Positions 33,511 through 42,043 of a stretch of DNA of 64,000 bases are shown piece by piece. The DNA lies in NCBI GenBank assembly GCA_021151825.1, contig JAGKWQ010000004.1, positions 319,218 to 383,217 of the forward strand, read 5' to 3'. Every line of letters begins with the position of its first letter. Position 1 is the stretch's first letter. The notes below the pieces were generated by a model that saw nothing but the letters and a program-made list of their open reading frames with translations, was not told where the DNA came from and made no database searches. The translations under genes were made by a program, and so were the position numbers. The DNA is from Cellvibrionaceae bacterium. Lineage in GTDB: Bacteria; Pseudomonadota; Gammaproteobacteria; Pseudomonadales; Cellvibrionaceae.

Positions 33511-35343
33511 TTACTGTTGAAGGAGTAGATATATCCACAGGAGACTGCTCAGTCCAATCACCGGTGCTGCCAGCGTCATAACCCTGGCAATCATAAGCCG
33601 TGAAGAACTGCTCCATGCTTGGAAAACAAAAAATAAAATCGGTAGAAGAACGGGGTAGATATAACGGAAATCGGTATTGCAAGACAGCGGTACTTTAATA
33701 CGGTAGGCCAGCAATAATATGAATGGAAACACCAATGCCATTATCCAGGGCGCGTTGCGATAGGCAAGGCGTTTAAAACGGGCCGCGCTGGTATGAGGCT
33801 GTTGCTGCAAATAAAAAATAGTTGTGCCTGCAAGCATTGCCAGCAGTAGCACACCGTTAACGGTGCCCCAGGCTCGCATGCCGTCGCCATTGAAAAAGTA
33901 TTCACTGGAAAGCGCAGAGCGCAGCACAAAATTCCAGAAATATTGGCGACCATATTTATCTTCCCAGGTGCTGATAAATGGTTGTTCTAAAAAAGTGGCA
34001 GTATCCAGAATCAAATAATTTTTAGGTTCGTTGCCTACTTTTAATCCCGGGTTAATCATTTCGCTAACATTGGATAACAACCAATCTTCCGAGGTGCCGT
34101 CAAGATAATGTTTAATGTTATCGGCAAAGTTCAGCAAGATCGCAGCGAAAAATAAACCACCAGCAATTGCTGCATCGCGGAATAGCTTGGTTTTGTGTTG
34201 TTGGAATAATTCCGGTTTGCGTGCGAGGCCGTAAATATGAAATAGCATGAGCACGCCTAAAACACCGGCAACCGCCAAGCCATTGGATTTGCTCAATAGC
34301 GAGCCTGCCATCCACAAACTTGCCCAAAACAAGGTTTGTGAGTCGCGCTTCTTCCACCATTTAATCGTGTAAAAAAATGACAGTGCGTAGCAGGCATATA
34401 CACCCAAATCATTTCCGATACGAATACTGTGGATAATACCGGATGGCCATAAACACAGCGCAAGGCTGGCCATGGTGATAACTAATGGATGCTTACGAAA
34501 CGCGAGTTTTATAGTGGCAAGACTGCCTATTAAAAACAGCACCCACAAAAACATTGCAAATAATTGCCCCCACAATTCACCGGAGACTTTGCTATCAATG
34601 GGGGCAGTTTGTTTTGCCAGTGCTGCACTCAGGTAATAAAGCGGCGGCTGGTGATATTCCCATCCATCACCTGGTATCGGCAGCTTTTTATGTTCAATTA
34701 AATATTCGATGTAATCTTTATGGCCACCGCCTTCAAATACATCGAAGGTGCGTGTGCGTTCGTCAGTCTTGGATAAATAGAGTGTTGAAATTGCAAGACC
34801 AAGCAACAGAATCAGCGTTTGGGTTTTATTAATCTGCAGGTGACGTTTTAGTACAAACACCAGAACAACTAACACTGCATAGATCGCAATTAATTTACTG
34901 TTGCTTAAACGCTTGGTAGATTCAATGCGAAATCCTGCCGGATTACTGGCATTGCTTAATTGCGCCTCCAGAACATTGGTTTGATCGGGCGTGAATTGGT
35001 CTATTTCAATATTGAAGCCAGAACCATAATTGCGACGATCATCAGCAGAAATATGCTCCAGTGATACAGGTTTTCCATTGACGATCAACGCATGAATTTC
35101 GTCATCGGGGTAAATTCTAAAACTGTGTGTATTTGAGCGAATTCCATCAATTGTGACACGAATAGAATATCCCCCGAGATGGTCCTGTGCAAAGGGTAAA
35201 GTAATGGCTTGATAATCATTACCGTTATAGGCGACTTCCACTTTTTGCAAGCTAATAGATTGCCAGGTAGATAACCACATCAACGCTATTAGTGCGCCGA
35301 GGCTTAGCAGTGTTGTCAACAAATAACGGTAAGTTGTTTTCAT
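33511..35343 (-). CDS. GT-C fold glycosyltransferase with large N-terminal periplasmic domain
   Basis: The 610-residue protein has a first helix (about 9-27), then about 130 periplasmic residues with beta-rich character (27-158, including FRIYPDDEIHALIVNGKPV), then some eleven membrane helices. The catalytic-type loop contains FDVFEGGGHKDYIEYL and the motif WEYHQPPLYYLSAAL (about 225-260), as in PMT/ArnT-type enzymes. The inserted N-terminal domain is not part of standard ArnT and may bind sugar. It lies 65 bases upstream of the next transferase in the operon. Function is assigned by topology and motifs, not close homology. Confidence 0.72.
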   Translation of the reverse strand: MKTTYRYLLTTLLSLGALIALMWLSTWQSISLQKVEVAYNGNDYQAITLPFAQDHLGGYSIRVTIDGIRSNTHSFRIYPDDEIHALIVNGKPVSLEHISADDRRNYGSGFNIEIDQFTPDQTNVLEAQLSNASNPAGFRIESTKRLSNSKLIAIYAVLVVLVFVLKRHLQINKTQTLILLLGLAISTLYLSKTDERTRTFDVFEGGGHKDYIEYLIEHKKLPIPGDGWEYHQPPLYYLSAALAKQTAPIDSKVSGELWGQLFAMFLWVLFLIGSLATIKLAFRKHPLVITMASLALCLWPSGIIHSIRIGNDLGVYACYALSFFYTIKWWKKRDSQTLFWASLWMAGSLLSKSNGLAVAGVLGVLMLFHIYGLARKPELFQQHKTKLFRDAAIAGGLFFAAILLNFADNIKHYLDGTSEDWLLSNVSEMINPGLKVGNEPKNYLILDTATFLEQPFISTWEDKYGRQYFWNFVLRSALSSEYFFNGDGMRAWGTVNGVLLLAMLAGTTIFYLQQQPHTSAARFKRLAYRNAPWIMALVFPFILLLAYRIKVPLSCNTDFRYIYPVLLPILFFVFQAWSSSSRLMIARVMTLAAPVIGLSSLLWIYLLLQQ

Positions 35344-35367
35344 AACAGGCTCAATATCTCGTATTAC

Positions 35368-37296
35368 TTATGGCGCGGGAGTATCTGGCGCCGCAAGGGT
35401 AATAATCGGGTTTAACCAATCAGCATGGTCGCCGCCAATATCGTTAATGCCATCCACTTGCAAGCGCAAACGCTGCACTGATTCCAGATTTATTTCAGCA
35501 AATTCCGGCTTTTCAGCACCGTAATGATTACGCGATTCCCATAACAAGCGATCATCGCCCCACACAGAGAATTTCACACTGGCTGATTCGACTTCATCAT
35601 CAAGTGCGACAGAAACGGTAAGGGTTTTGGTGTTGGGTGGTAGTTGATATTCGATGATGGAATTTGCATGGGTTCCCAAACCTTTGGCATACCGGTGTTC
35701 ATTTGCACGTAATGCGTTGCCATTAACGCTTTTGTTAATATTCAACTGACCATAATCCTGTTTACTCAAGGCAACAGGCAATTCAGTTAACGATAACTGA
35801 TGAGGCTGTAATTCGGGATCAATCGGTTTGCTTTCCAGATATAAGCGTTGGCCAATCAGGTAGAAACCAATAACCAGTACTACCAGCGCAATATATTTAA
35901 TTCCAAAAAACCAGGAAAACAATTTGCCGGTGAAGTTACTCCAATGTTTGCCGAATAGTAATTCGAGAACAGCGTAACTAAATGCACCCACCATTATCCA
36001 TGAGATGGCCGGCCATACATGTGATGTTCTGATACCCAAACACATGGCAACGTTAAATGCAGAGATAAAAGTAAACAACAGCGGGAAAATAATTTTACCG
36101 GGATTTAATGCGTAATAAACCAGCGACACAATCACTGCAGGCAATAGGTAACGTTCGTGCATTGCCGGTAGCAATGCAAAAAATGCCATGGTGCAAACCA
36201 TTGCGTAAAAGAAAAGTTGTGCGGCATTTTGCGGGTTGTTTTGCGGCAATTGCTGGTCTACCAATTTTCCCATGCCTTGTAAAAATACAGCCAGACATAC
36301 CAGGAAAAATCCGATCATCCCGAAGTGCTTGGCTTTGAATATCACTGCCAGTGGGGAATCCGGTTCTATACCAAATAAAATTACGGTATCAGGTGCTGCG
36401 TTACCAGTCAGTAAGATCCAGATGTTTGCAGCGCCCATAGTAGTCGCGCCGTACTGATGTAACACATCGATATAGGCCAGCTTGAATGATTGGGCAAAAC
36501 TACCCACGATAATCGATGGTAAAAACAACAGGATAATAGTCAGCAGTGATAATGCACAACCAACCAGATGTACTTTGTAATGACGGAAAAAGATAATTCC
36601 CATTACCGGTGCAAATGCAATCATCTGGAATTTGGTTAAGAGCGCCGCAGTATAAATCGGGAATGTGAGAACGCGGTATTTTTTGCTAGTGCTCGCAAGA
36701 ATAGCGAGAAGCACTGGTATAACTGGCAATACATCGACTTGCCCCCAAATCGGGCCATTCATAAACAGCGCCGGATTAAGCGCTGTTAATAACATGCAAG
36801 CATGATAGTGATTGGCAGAGGTGCAATAATTTTTGAGCAAGCGATGAACGATGGCAATCAGCAAAAAATGTGATAGGAAAATTGGAATTAACGAAACGTA
36901 TTTGAGAAAAAGATTGTTTTCTACTGGTAGTTGTAAATAGTTATACAGTTGGCTTACGACATAAAGCCAGTGAATATACAGTGGTGGATAGTTTCCATTG
37001 AAATCCTTATAGCCACGATTGGACAGTTGTTTAACCCAGTTCTCCCAGAATCCTATATCTCCACCATTGCCATCCCAGAATAGCAAACCAAGGTTCGCAA
37101 CGATTGCCGCGCACAAATAAAATTGGAAGTAGGTAAGGAATTGCTTTGCGCTATAAAAGCGCTCGGTTAATTGATCAAGCGGAATGAAGCTCACGTGCGG
37201 AACGTTAATACTGGAAGGTATATCAGCAGCTGTGTTTGAAGCTAGCTCTGCCTGACCCAGTGGCGGTGCGTTGTCGGCAGTGTTGTCGTTATTCAT
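35368..37296 (-). CDS. Mannosyltransferase-like membrane protein with C-terminal NPCBM domain
   Basis: The 642-residue protein has two parts. Residues about 38-480 are a polytopic GT-C-like domain with the loop GYKDFNGNYPPLYIHWLY (about 95-112), resembling ALG6/8-type enzymes. Residues about 497-640 match the NPCBM/NEW2 module, normally found on secreted glycoside hydrolases: YAKGLGTHANSIIEYQLP, VALDDEVESASVKFSVWGDDRLLW and DHADWLNPIIT. The fold would sit in the periplasm after the last helix and could hold the acceptor glycan. It is the third gene of the operon, with a Pro/Asn-rich N-terminal cytosolic extension. This fusion is unusual. Confidence 0.8.
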   Translation of the reverse strand: MNNDNTADNAPPLGQAELASNTAADIPSSINVPHVSFIPLDQLTERFYSAKQFLTYFQFYLCAAIVANLGLLFWDGNGGDIGFWENWVKQLSNRGYKDFNGNYPPLYIHWLYVVSQLYNYLQLPVENNLFLKYVSLIPIFLSHFLLIAIVHRLLKNYCTSANHYHACMLLTALNPALFMNGPIWGQVDVLPVIPVLLAILASTSKKYRVLTFPIYTAALLTKFQMIAFAPVMGIIFFRHYKVHLVGCALSLLTIILLFLPSIIVGSFAQSFKLAYIDVLHQYGATTMGAANIWILLTGNAAPDTVILFGIEPDSPLAVIFKAKHFGMIGFFLVCLAVFLQGMGKLVDQQLPQNNPQNAAQLFFYAMVCTMAFFALLPAMHERYLLPAVIVSLVYYALNPGKIIFPLLFTFISAFNVAMCLGIRTSHVWPAISWIMVGAFSYAVLELLFGKHWSNFTGKLFSWFFGIKYIALVVLVIGFYLIGQRLYLESKPIDPELQPHQLSLTELPVALSKQDYGQLNINKSVNGNALRANEHRYAKGLGTHANSIIEYQLPPNTKTLTVSVALDDEVESASVKFSVWGDDRLLWESRNHYGAEKPEFAEINLESVQRLRLQVDGINDIGGDHADWLNPIITLAAPDTPAP

Positions 37297-37344
37297 GTTG
37301 CCATCCGTTTATTGTAATGCTGGCCCCGTAGGGCCATAAAGGCA

Positions 37345-38304
37345 TCAATCTTTTTTATTGACGATATCGCTAATGTGGAACTTCGGACGCTTCTTAACTT
37401 CTTCGTAAATTTTGGAAAGATATTCGCCAATAATTCCCAGGCAGAGTAATTGAACGCTACCAATAAAGAGCAAAGGTAAAAGCACAGACGCCCAACCTGG
37501 TGTAGCACTTTCGGTAAAAAATCTCACGATAAGCACCCACACAATCAAGCTAAATGACGCAAAGCCGGATAGTATTCCCAGCACGGTAATCATGCGCAGT
37601 GGTGCCGTTGAAAATGCGGTAATACCTTTCCATGCGAAAGAAAGCATTTTCTTTAACGGATATTTACTCTCACCCGCTTCGCGCGCCTGACGCTCATATT
37701 CTACGGTTGATGAAGGGTAACCCACTTCGCGCACCAGACCGCGCAGGAACAAATTAGCTTCACCATATTGTTTTAATGAGTCGAGTGCACGGCGGGATAA
37801 CAAACGAAAATCAGCGTGGTTGAAAACCAGATCCACGCCCATTTTTTTCATTAAATGATAATACCCCTCTGCAGTGAAGCGTTTGAAAAAGGTATCGGTA
37901 TGGCGCGCTGAGCGAACCCCATACACAACATCATGACCTTTCAGGTATTCGTCGACCATCAGCTCAATATTTTGCGGATCGTCTTGCAAGTCTGCGTCAA
38001 TACTAACGGTGATGTCTTCGGTGGTCGTACAGAGGCCAGCATAAAGCGCGTTCTGGTGGCCTTTGTTGCGCGATAATTTTATTGCTACCAGTGCAGAGTT
38101 ACTGGCTGCTTCTTCGTTGAGTATTTTCCAGGTTTTGTCTTTGCTGCCATCGTCGACCAAATATATTTTGGAATCCTGATTAATTTTTCCCTTGGCAATC
38201 ATGGAATCGCGCAATGCCAACATTGTTGCCAATGTTTTGGGCAGCATTTCTTCTTCGTTGTAGCAAGGAATAACAACAGCAAGCGAAGGTATATAAGTTG
38301 TCAT
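37345..38304 (-). CDS. GtrB/DPM-like family 2 glycosyltransferase
   Basis: The start is ATG 38304 (AGGA upstream), 319 residues. The GT-A domain has VVIPCYNEEEMLPKTL near the start and the metal-binding VSIDADLQDD, as in dolichyl- or undecaprenyl-phosphate sugar synthases. Two C-terminal membrane helices (about 230-255 and 265-290) anchor it. It would transfer a hexose from a nucleotide sugar to undecaprenyl phosphate on the cytosolic side. The GtrA-like gene just upstream (2 bases apart) may flip the product, and the three GT-C enzymes downstream would use it. Confidence 0.9.
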   Translation of the reverse strand: MTTYIPSLAVVIPCYNEEEMLPKTLATMLALRDSMIAKGKINQDSKIYLVDDGSKDKTWKILNEEAASNSALVAIKLSRNKGHQNALYAGLCTTTEDITVSIDADLQDDPQNIELMVDEYLKGHDVVYGVRSARHTDTFFKRFTAEGYYHLMKKMGVDLVFNHADFRLLSRRALDSLKQYGEANLFLRGLVREVGYPSSTVEYERQAREAGESKYPLKKMLSFAWKGITAFSTAPLRMITVLGILSGFASFSLIVWVLIVRFFTESATPGWASVLLPLLFIGSVQLLCLGIIGEYLSKIYEEVKKRPKFHISDIVNKKD

Positions 38305-38306
38305 CT

Positions 38307-38702
38307 TTAATGGTTCCTGTAGATCCATATTTTATGTACGAGGAAATTGAGCACAACAGTAATCCCCGTCGCTAATACTTGTGCAACCCAATAGGGTTTC
38401 ACCCATGGCAAGGGAAGATAATGTTCAAATATAAATAAAAATGCCGCAAACAACGCGGTGTTGGTTGATAAGCCGATGGCTACCGCAACAACAAACTTGG
38501 GAAAAGTATCTTTGTGGCGGCTGGTGCTCTTGAACGTATAGTGATAATTCGCCCAGTAATTAACTAACGATGAAAGTGCATATCCTGCAGCAGAAGCATA
38601 AACCTCGGGCAGTAACTGACTCTCAACAAAAATAATCAGTAATAAAAACTGGAGTAGGGTACAGAACCCTCCAATTCCTAAAAACAAGGCGAAACGTTTC
38701 AT
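38307..38702 (-). CDS. GtrA family membrane protein (putative lipid-linked sugar flippase)
   Basis: The 131-residue protein has four hydrophobic helices (about 5-25, 35-52, 74-92, 101-122) in the GtrA pattern: FLGIGGFCTLLQFLLLI, YALSSLVNYWANYHYTF and FLVHKIWIYR. In O-antigen glucosylation GtrA is thought to flip undecaprenyl-phosphate-glucose. It is the first gene of the operon, directly followed by the GT2 gene. The 60-70 bases upstream have no clear promoter that I can assign. Confidence 0.88.
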   Translation of the reverse strand: MKRFALFLGIGGFCTLLQFLLLIIFVESQLLPEVYASAAGYALSSLVNYWANYHYTFKSTSRHKDTFPKFVVAVAIGLSTNTALFAAFLFIFEHYLPLPWVKPYWVAQVLATGITVVLNFLVHKIWIYRNH

Positions 38703-38843
38703 TGTTATTGTGTTTGGATTCTAACAGAAGGAAGTTGTAAAAATCGCTGCACCTTAACACATTTTAATTATATGTGTCTGTGGTTTGCTGTTGAGGGGAA
38801 AGGGAATAGAGGGCGTTATAAATCTGGGATAGCCGGAATGAGA

Positions 38844-39071
38844 TCACGCCCAACGCAATGCGGCACCCGAGCGTTCGATATACATGTATTCCGGTTTATT
38901 GGTCAGCGGATGGCAGGGGTGACGAAGGTGATGATGGTCTGCAGTGGAACCCATATATTCCCAGCAATAACCTTCATTAATGCATAGCGGGTCGCCATCA
39001 TTTAAGGAGTAGCTTGCTAATTCATCCCACATTTTTTGCCACTCGGGGTGATTAATGTCGAGATATTGCAT
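38844..39071 (-). CDS. Small conserved protein of unknown function
   Basis: The 75-residue soluble protein has a dense set of Trp, Tyr, Cys and His (DGDPLCINEGYCWEYMG, then STADHHHLRHPCHPLT, then EYMYIERS). Three Cys and several His could bind a metal, but no known motif is complete. AGGA lies 7 bases before the ATG, and the base composition is like the neighbours. It resembles short uncharacterised proteins of Pseudomonas relatives that I recall having a WEYLG...RHP...TG pattern. It is a single gene with no operon. The assignment as a real gene rests on the ribosome-binding site and this pattern. Confidence 0.6.
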   Translation of the reverse strand: MQYLDINHPEWQKMWDELASYSLNDGDPLCINEGYCWEYMGSTADHHHLRHPCHPLTNKPEYMYIERSGAALRWA

Positions 39072-39388
39072 GTTTTATCCTGTGCGGATTGAGTAATAAA
39101 TATGCACTTATTGTGGATTATTAAGTTTCTTTGTCAAGAATCGTCATTAACACAATGATTTAAAAAGAAAAATAAATACCAAAACCGTGCTTTTCATCAC
39201 TTATTATAAAGCTATTCACAACAATTTTGGCGTTTAAATTTGTATTTTTGTGTCATCAAGTAGCAAAAGTTTTCCTGACTGTTACTTCAAGTTATGGTGA
39301 TCTGCGGCAGAATTGTGCAATCTTTCCGGTTAGGGTAAGGTTTGTGAGAATTAAACCATCAATTGAATGATTAACCGGGAGGTTGGTG
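39072..39388. other. AT-rich gene-free region upstream of the MerR gene
   Basis: About 317 bases between the divergent small-protein and MerR genes hold no open reading frame or hairpin I can support. Promoters for both genes must lie here. No MerR-type operator (dyad in a 19-20-base spacer) could be recognised. Confidence 0.5.
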
Positions 39389-39841
39389 ATGAATATAGGG
39401 CAAGCTGCGCAAGCGTCCGGTTTATCCAGCAAGGCTATTCGCCATTACGAGGACCTGGGGTTGGTCGTACCGATGCGCGATCAAAATAATGATTACAGAG
39501 TGTATTCCGGCAGCGATATTGATCGATTGCGCTTTTTGCAGCGTGCACGTGCCGCCGGCTTGGGGCTTGATGAGTGCAGTGAATTGTTGGTGCTCTATGT
39601 GGATGCTGGCCGACGTTGCGAAGAGGCCAAATCGTTGCTTGTGGGCAAAATAAGCCAGCTTGATCAGCAGTTATCGGTCCTGAATGTGTTGCGCGAAACT
39701 CTGGTTAAGATGGTGAATGAGTGTGCTGGTGACAACGAAAGCAATAACGTTGATACGTCATCAACGACTATAGAACGTGTGCCAGCAAACAAGTCGGTGG
39801 CGATGGCTTTTACCCTGTTGGGCGAAGCTGATGCCCGTTAG
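39389..39841 (+). CDS. MerR family transcriptional regulator (CueR/ZntR-like)
   Basis: The start is ATG 39389 with GGGAGG 6 bases upstream, 150 residues. The winged HTH (NIGQAAQASGLSSKAIRHYEDLGL, residues 2-25, in part) and a long dimerisation coiled coil are typical. Two cysteines fall where metal-sensing MerR proteins place theirs (RRCEEAK near residue 75 and NECAGDNES near 112), but the second Cys of the CueR metal loop (about 8 residues later) is absent. Metal specificity is therefore unclear. No metal exporter gene is adjacent; dcd follows 68 bases after the stop. Confidence 0.85.
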   Translation: MNIGQAAQASGLSSKAIRHYEDLGLVVPMRDQNNDYRVYSGSDIDRLRFLQRARAAGLGLDECSELLVLYVDAGRRCEEAKSLLVGKISQLDQQLSVLNVLRETLVKMVNECAGDNESNNVDTSSTTIERVPANKSVAMAFTLLGEADAR

Positions 39842-39909
39842 TGCTGGTGTTTTTCTGCTCTGAAAAAGGCTATGATGCGCGCCGTTTTGTTATTTGTTTG
39901 GGAGTTTCT

Positions 39910-40479
39910 ATGAGCATCAAATCCGATAAGTGGATGCGCCGCATGGCGGAAGAGCACGGCATGATCGAGCCATTTGAACCGGGCCAGATTCGCTACGATG
40001 CCGCAGGTCAGCGGATAGTATCTTATGGAACTTCCAGTTACGGTTACGATGTTCGTTGTGCTGATGAATTCAAGATTTTTACCAATGTTCATTCCACAGT
40101 GGTAGATCCTAAAAATTTTGATGAAAAAAGTTTTGTCGATATCAAAAGTGATGTTTGCATTATTCCCCCCAATTCTTTCGCGTTAGCGAGAACCGTTGAA
40201 TACTTTCGTATCCCACGCAATATTTTAACGGTATGCCTCGGCAAATCGACGTATGCGCGTTGTGGGATTATCGTTAATGTGACTCCGCTCGAGCCTGAGT
40301 GGGAAGGGCATGTGACTCTGGAGTTTTCCAATACCACGCCATTGCCAGCAAAAATTTACGCCAATGAAGGCATAGCGCAGATGTTATTTTTTGAATCTGA
40401 CGAAACATGTGAAACGTCTTATAGAGATCGCGGTGGCAAATATCAAGGCCAGCGTGGCGTTACCTTACCCCGTACCTGA
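39910..40479 (+). CDS. dcd: dCTP deaminase
   Basis: The 189-residue enzyme starting at ATG 39910 (MSIKSDKWMRRMAEEHGM) converts dCTP to dUTP, the main source of dTMP precursors in gammaproteobacteria. Core motifs: GTSSYGYDVRCADEF, LGKSTYARCGIIVNVTPLEPEWEGHVTLEFSN (the E of the latter carries the catalytic site) and YANEGIAQMLFFE. It has the size of trimeric Dcd and lies in the cytosol. The MerR gene precedes it without a terminator. Confidence 0.95.
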   Translation: MSIKSDKWMRRMAEEHGMIEPFEPGQIRYDAAGQRIVSYGTSSYGYDVRCADEFKIFTNVHSTVVDPKNFDEKSFVDIKSDVCIIPPNSFALARTVEYFRIPRNILTVCLGKSTYARCGIIVNVTPLEPEWEGHVTLEFSNTTPLPAKIYANEGIAQMLFFESDETCETSYRDRGGKYQGQRGVTLPRT

Positions 40480-40490
40480 CAGGTTGTTGT

Positions 40491-40676
40491 GTGGGCGATG
40501 TAATCCCGTTTAAAAAACCAAGCCCCTTTGAAAAACATAAAGGTAAAAGTTTATGTCGTAGCGGTTTTCATAAGTGGGAGGTGGTGAAAGAAAAGCAATT
40601 TGATGTAAAGCAGGGAAAACTGGTGACGATTTATAAATGCAGTCGTTGCGGTGAGCAAAAAGTGGAATTGAAGTAA
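40491..40676 (+). CDS. Small CxxC zinc-ribbon-like protein
   Basis: The 61-residue basic protein begins at GTG 40491, 11 bases after dcd. It contains CRSGFHKWEVV (Cys22) and the terminal KCSRCGEQK (C50-x-x-C53). The repeated Cys with conserved GFHKW resembles small zinc-ribbon or nucleic-acid-binding proteins seen downstream of gammaproteobacterial genes. Function is not known. It ends just before a strong terminator, which supports its being part of the dcd transcript. Confidence 0.65.
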   Translation: MGDVIPFKKPSPFEKHKGKSLCRSGFHKWEVVKEKQFDVKQGKLVTIYKCSRCGEQKVELK

Positions 40677-40682
40677 TACAAT

Positions 40683-40710
40683 AAAAAAGGCTCCTATGGA
40701 GCCTTTTTTA
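40683..40710. terminator. Bidirectional terminator between dcd transcript and slyD
   Basis: AAAAAAGGCTCC (40683-40694) pairs with GGAGCCTTTTTT (40698-40709). A-tracts and T-tracts flank both sides, so it can end both convergent transcripts. Confidence 0.93.
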
Positions 40711-40733
40711 TTGTGCGGTTCATTCAGTCACCA

Positions 40734-41219
40734 TTAGTGATGGTGATGACCACCGGCGCCGTGAGCATGGCCGTGATTTAATTCTTCTTCAGTTGCTGCA
40801 CGCACTTCAGTAATTTCCACATCAAAATTCAGGTCTACGCCAGCGAGTGGGTGGTTGCCATCGATGGTAACCTGATCGCCTTCAACGTGGGTAACGGTAA
40901 CGACTTGTAAACCGTGTTCAGTTTCCGCGTGGAACTCCATGCCTACTTCAATTTGCTCAATGCCGGAAAACATGGTGGTTGGTAATTCTTGTACCAGGCT
41001 GTCATCGCGCAGGCCGTAAGCCTGGGCTGCGTTTACGGCAACATTTAATTTATCGCCAACAGCTTTGCCTTCAAGAGCTTGTTCAAGGCCAGGGATGATA
41101 TTGCCTGCGCCGTGCAGATAAGACAGGGGCTCTTGCCCTTCAGAAGAGTCCAGCACTTTGCCCGTGCTATCGGTCAGTGTGTAGTGGAAGCTGGCAACGC
41201 TATTTTCTGCAATTTTCAT
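40734..41219 (-). CDS. slyD: FKBP-type peptidyl-prolyl isomerase SlyD
   Basis: The 161-residue protein has an FKBP domain with the insert-in-flap chaperone domain (about 65-125). Signatures are SVASFHYTLTDSTGKVLDSS and YLHGAGNIIPGLEQALEG, and the C-terminal tail is His-rich (HGHAHGAGGHHHH), as in metal-binding SlyD. It speeds prolyl isomerisation, acts as a chaperone and can supply nickel to hydrogenase maturation; the short His tail suggests metal storage. It is cytosolic and monocistronic. Confidence 0.93.
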   Translation of the reverse strand: MKIAENSVASFHYTLTDSTGKVLDSSEGQEPLSYLHGAGNIIPGLEQALEGKAVGDKLNVAVNAAQAYGLRDDSLVQELPTTMFSGIEQIEVGMEFHAETEHGLQVVTVTHVEGDQVTIDGNHPLAGVDLNFDVEITEVRAATEEELNHGHAHGAGGHHHH

Positions 41220-41306
41220 AAAAGGCCTTTTGATTAAGTAATATGTGTAAATAAATCTGGTTAAGCAATTTAATTGGGTAAAATTAACTTACTAAAAAGC
41301 AAGGCG

Positions 41307-42032
41307 CTAAAATTTTTCAATAGCTTTGCCATCGACTGACGCCTTGTGTATGTAAATAGTGTATTGGTTGCCTTTTTCTTCCTGTTGCAGGCGCACCAGT
41401 AAATAATTCCAGTCTTTGGCCAGCCACGCGTAAGTTACGCGTTTATCGTTATCGCGGCTGCGCTTCACTTTAATTGTGTTCACTTTGCCCAGTGGTGTTT
41501 CCAGGATTTCTTCACCCAGCGTGACAAATTTATATTCTTTCAAATGGCCGCCATCAGCAATTTGATAGCTGAAATTTTTCTGGCCATTCAACAAATCCTG
41601 CTGCAATTGAATTTGATAGCTGAGCTTATCTTGCACCTTCTGGGTGATATCCATTTGCCAGTTGGTTTTTTGTACTTTGTTGATAACGGTTTTCTTTTCC
41701 CAATCAAAACTTAAGTCGGCATCGCGATCTTTCCCTAGCCCACGGCGCTTATATAAATAGTGAAGTGGCTTAATGGTTTGTTTAACTGGATCCCACTGCA
41801 TTTTGCTGGTTTCGGTGATGGTGCCAATCATCGAATCAAATTTGAAAAGCAGGTCGTATTGATTGTCGGCACTTTTGGTGAGCCGATTGGTAACGGTGAT
41901 ATTAAAGCCGTACAGCTTGGCTTTATATTGATTGTCGAATGTTTTTGGGGCATCAGCTGCCGCAACGATTGACGAGGCGAACAACAAGCTGGCCAGAATT
42001 AGTGGGTAAACGCTAAACCGAAAGCTGGTCAT
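41307..42032 (-). CDS. DUF3108 domain secreted/periplasmic protein
   Basis: The 241-residue protein has a signal peptide (about 1-25, ending in SIVAAADA). The rest is a single beta-rich DUF3108 domain: YKAKLYGFNITVTNRL, LLFKFDSMIG, and WLAKDWNYLLVRLQQEEKGNQYTIYI at the C-terminus (in part). Function unknown. It is 12 bases downstream of purN, so it belongs to the purM-purN transcript, a linkage common in gammaproteobacteria. Confidence 0.88.
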   Translation of the reverse strand: MTSFRFSVYPLILASLLFASSIVAAADAPKTFDNQYKAKLYGFNITVTNRLTKSADNQYDLLFKFDSMIGTITETSKMQWDPVKQTIKPLHYLYKRRGLGKDRDADLSFDWEKKTVINKVQKTNWQMDITQKVQDKLSYQIQLQQDLLNGQKNFSYQIADGGHLKEYKFVTLGEEILETPLGKVNTIKVKRSRDNDKRVTYAWLAKDWNYLLVRLQQEEKGNQYTIYIHKASVDGKAIEKF

Positions 42033-42043
42033 AGTATCTTCCG

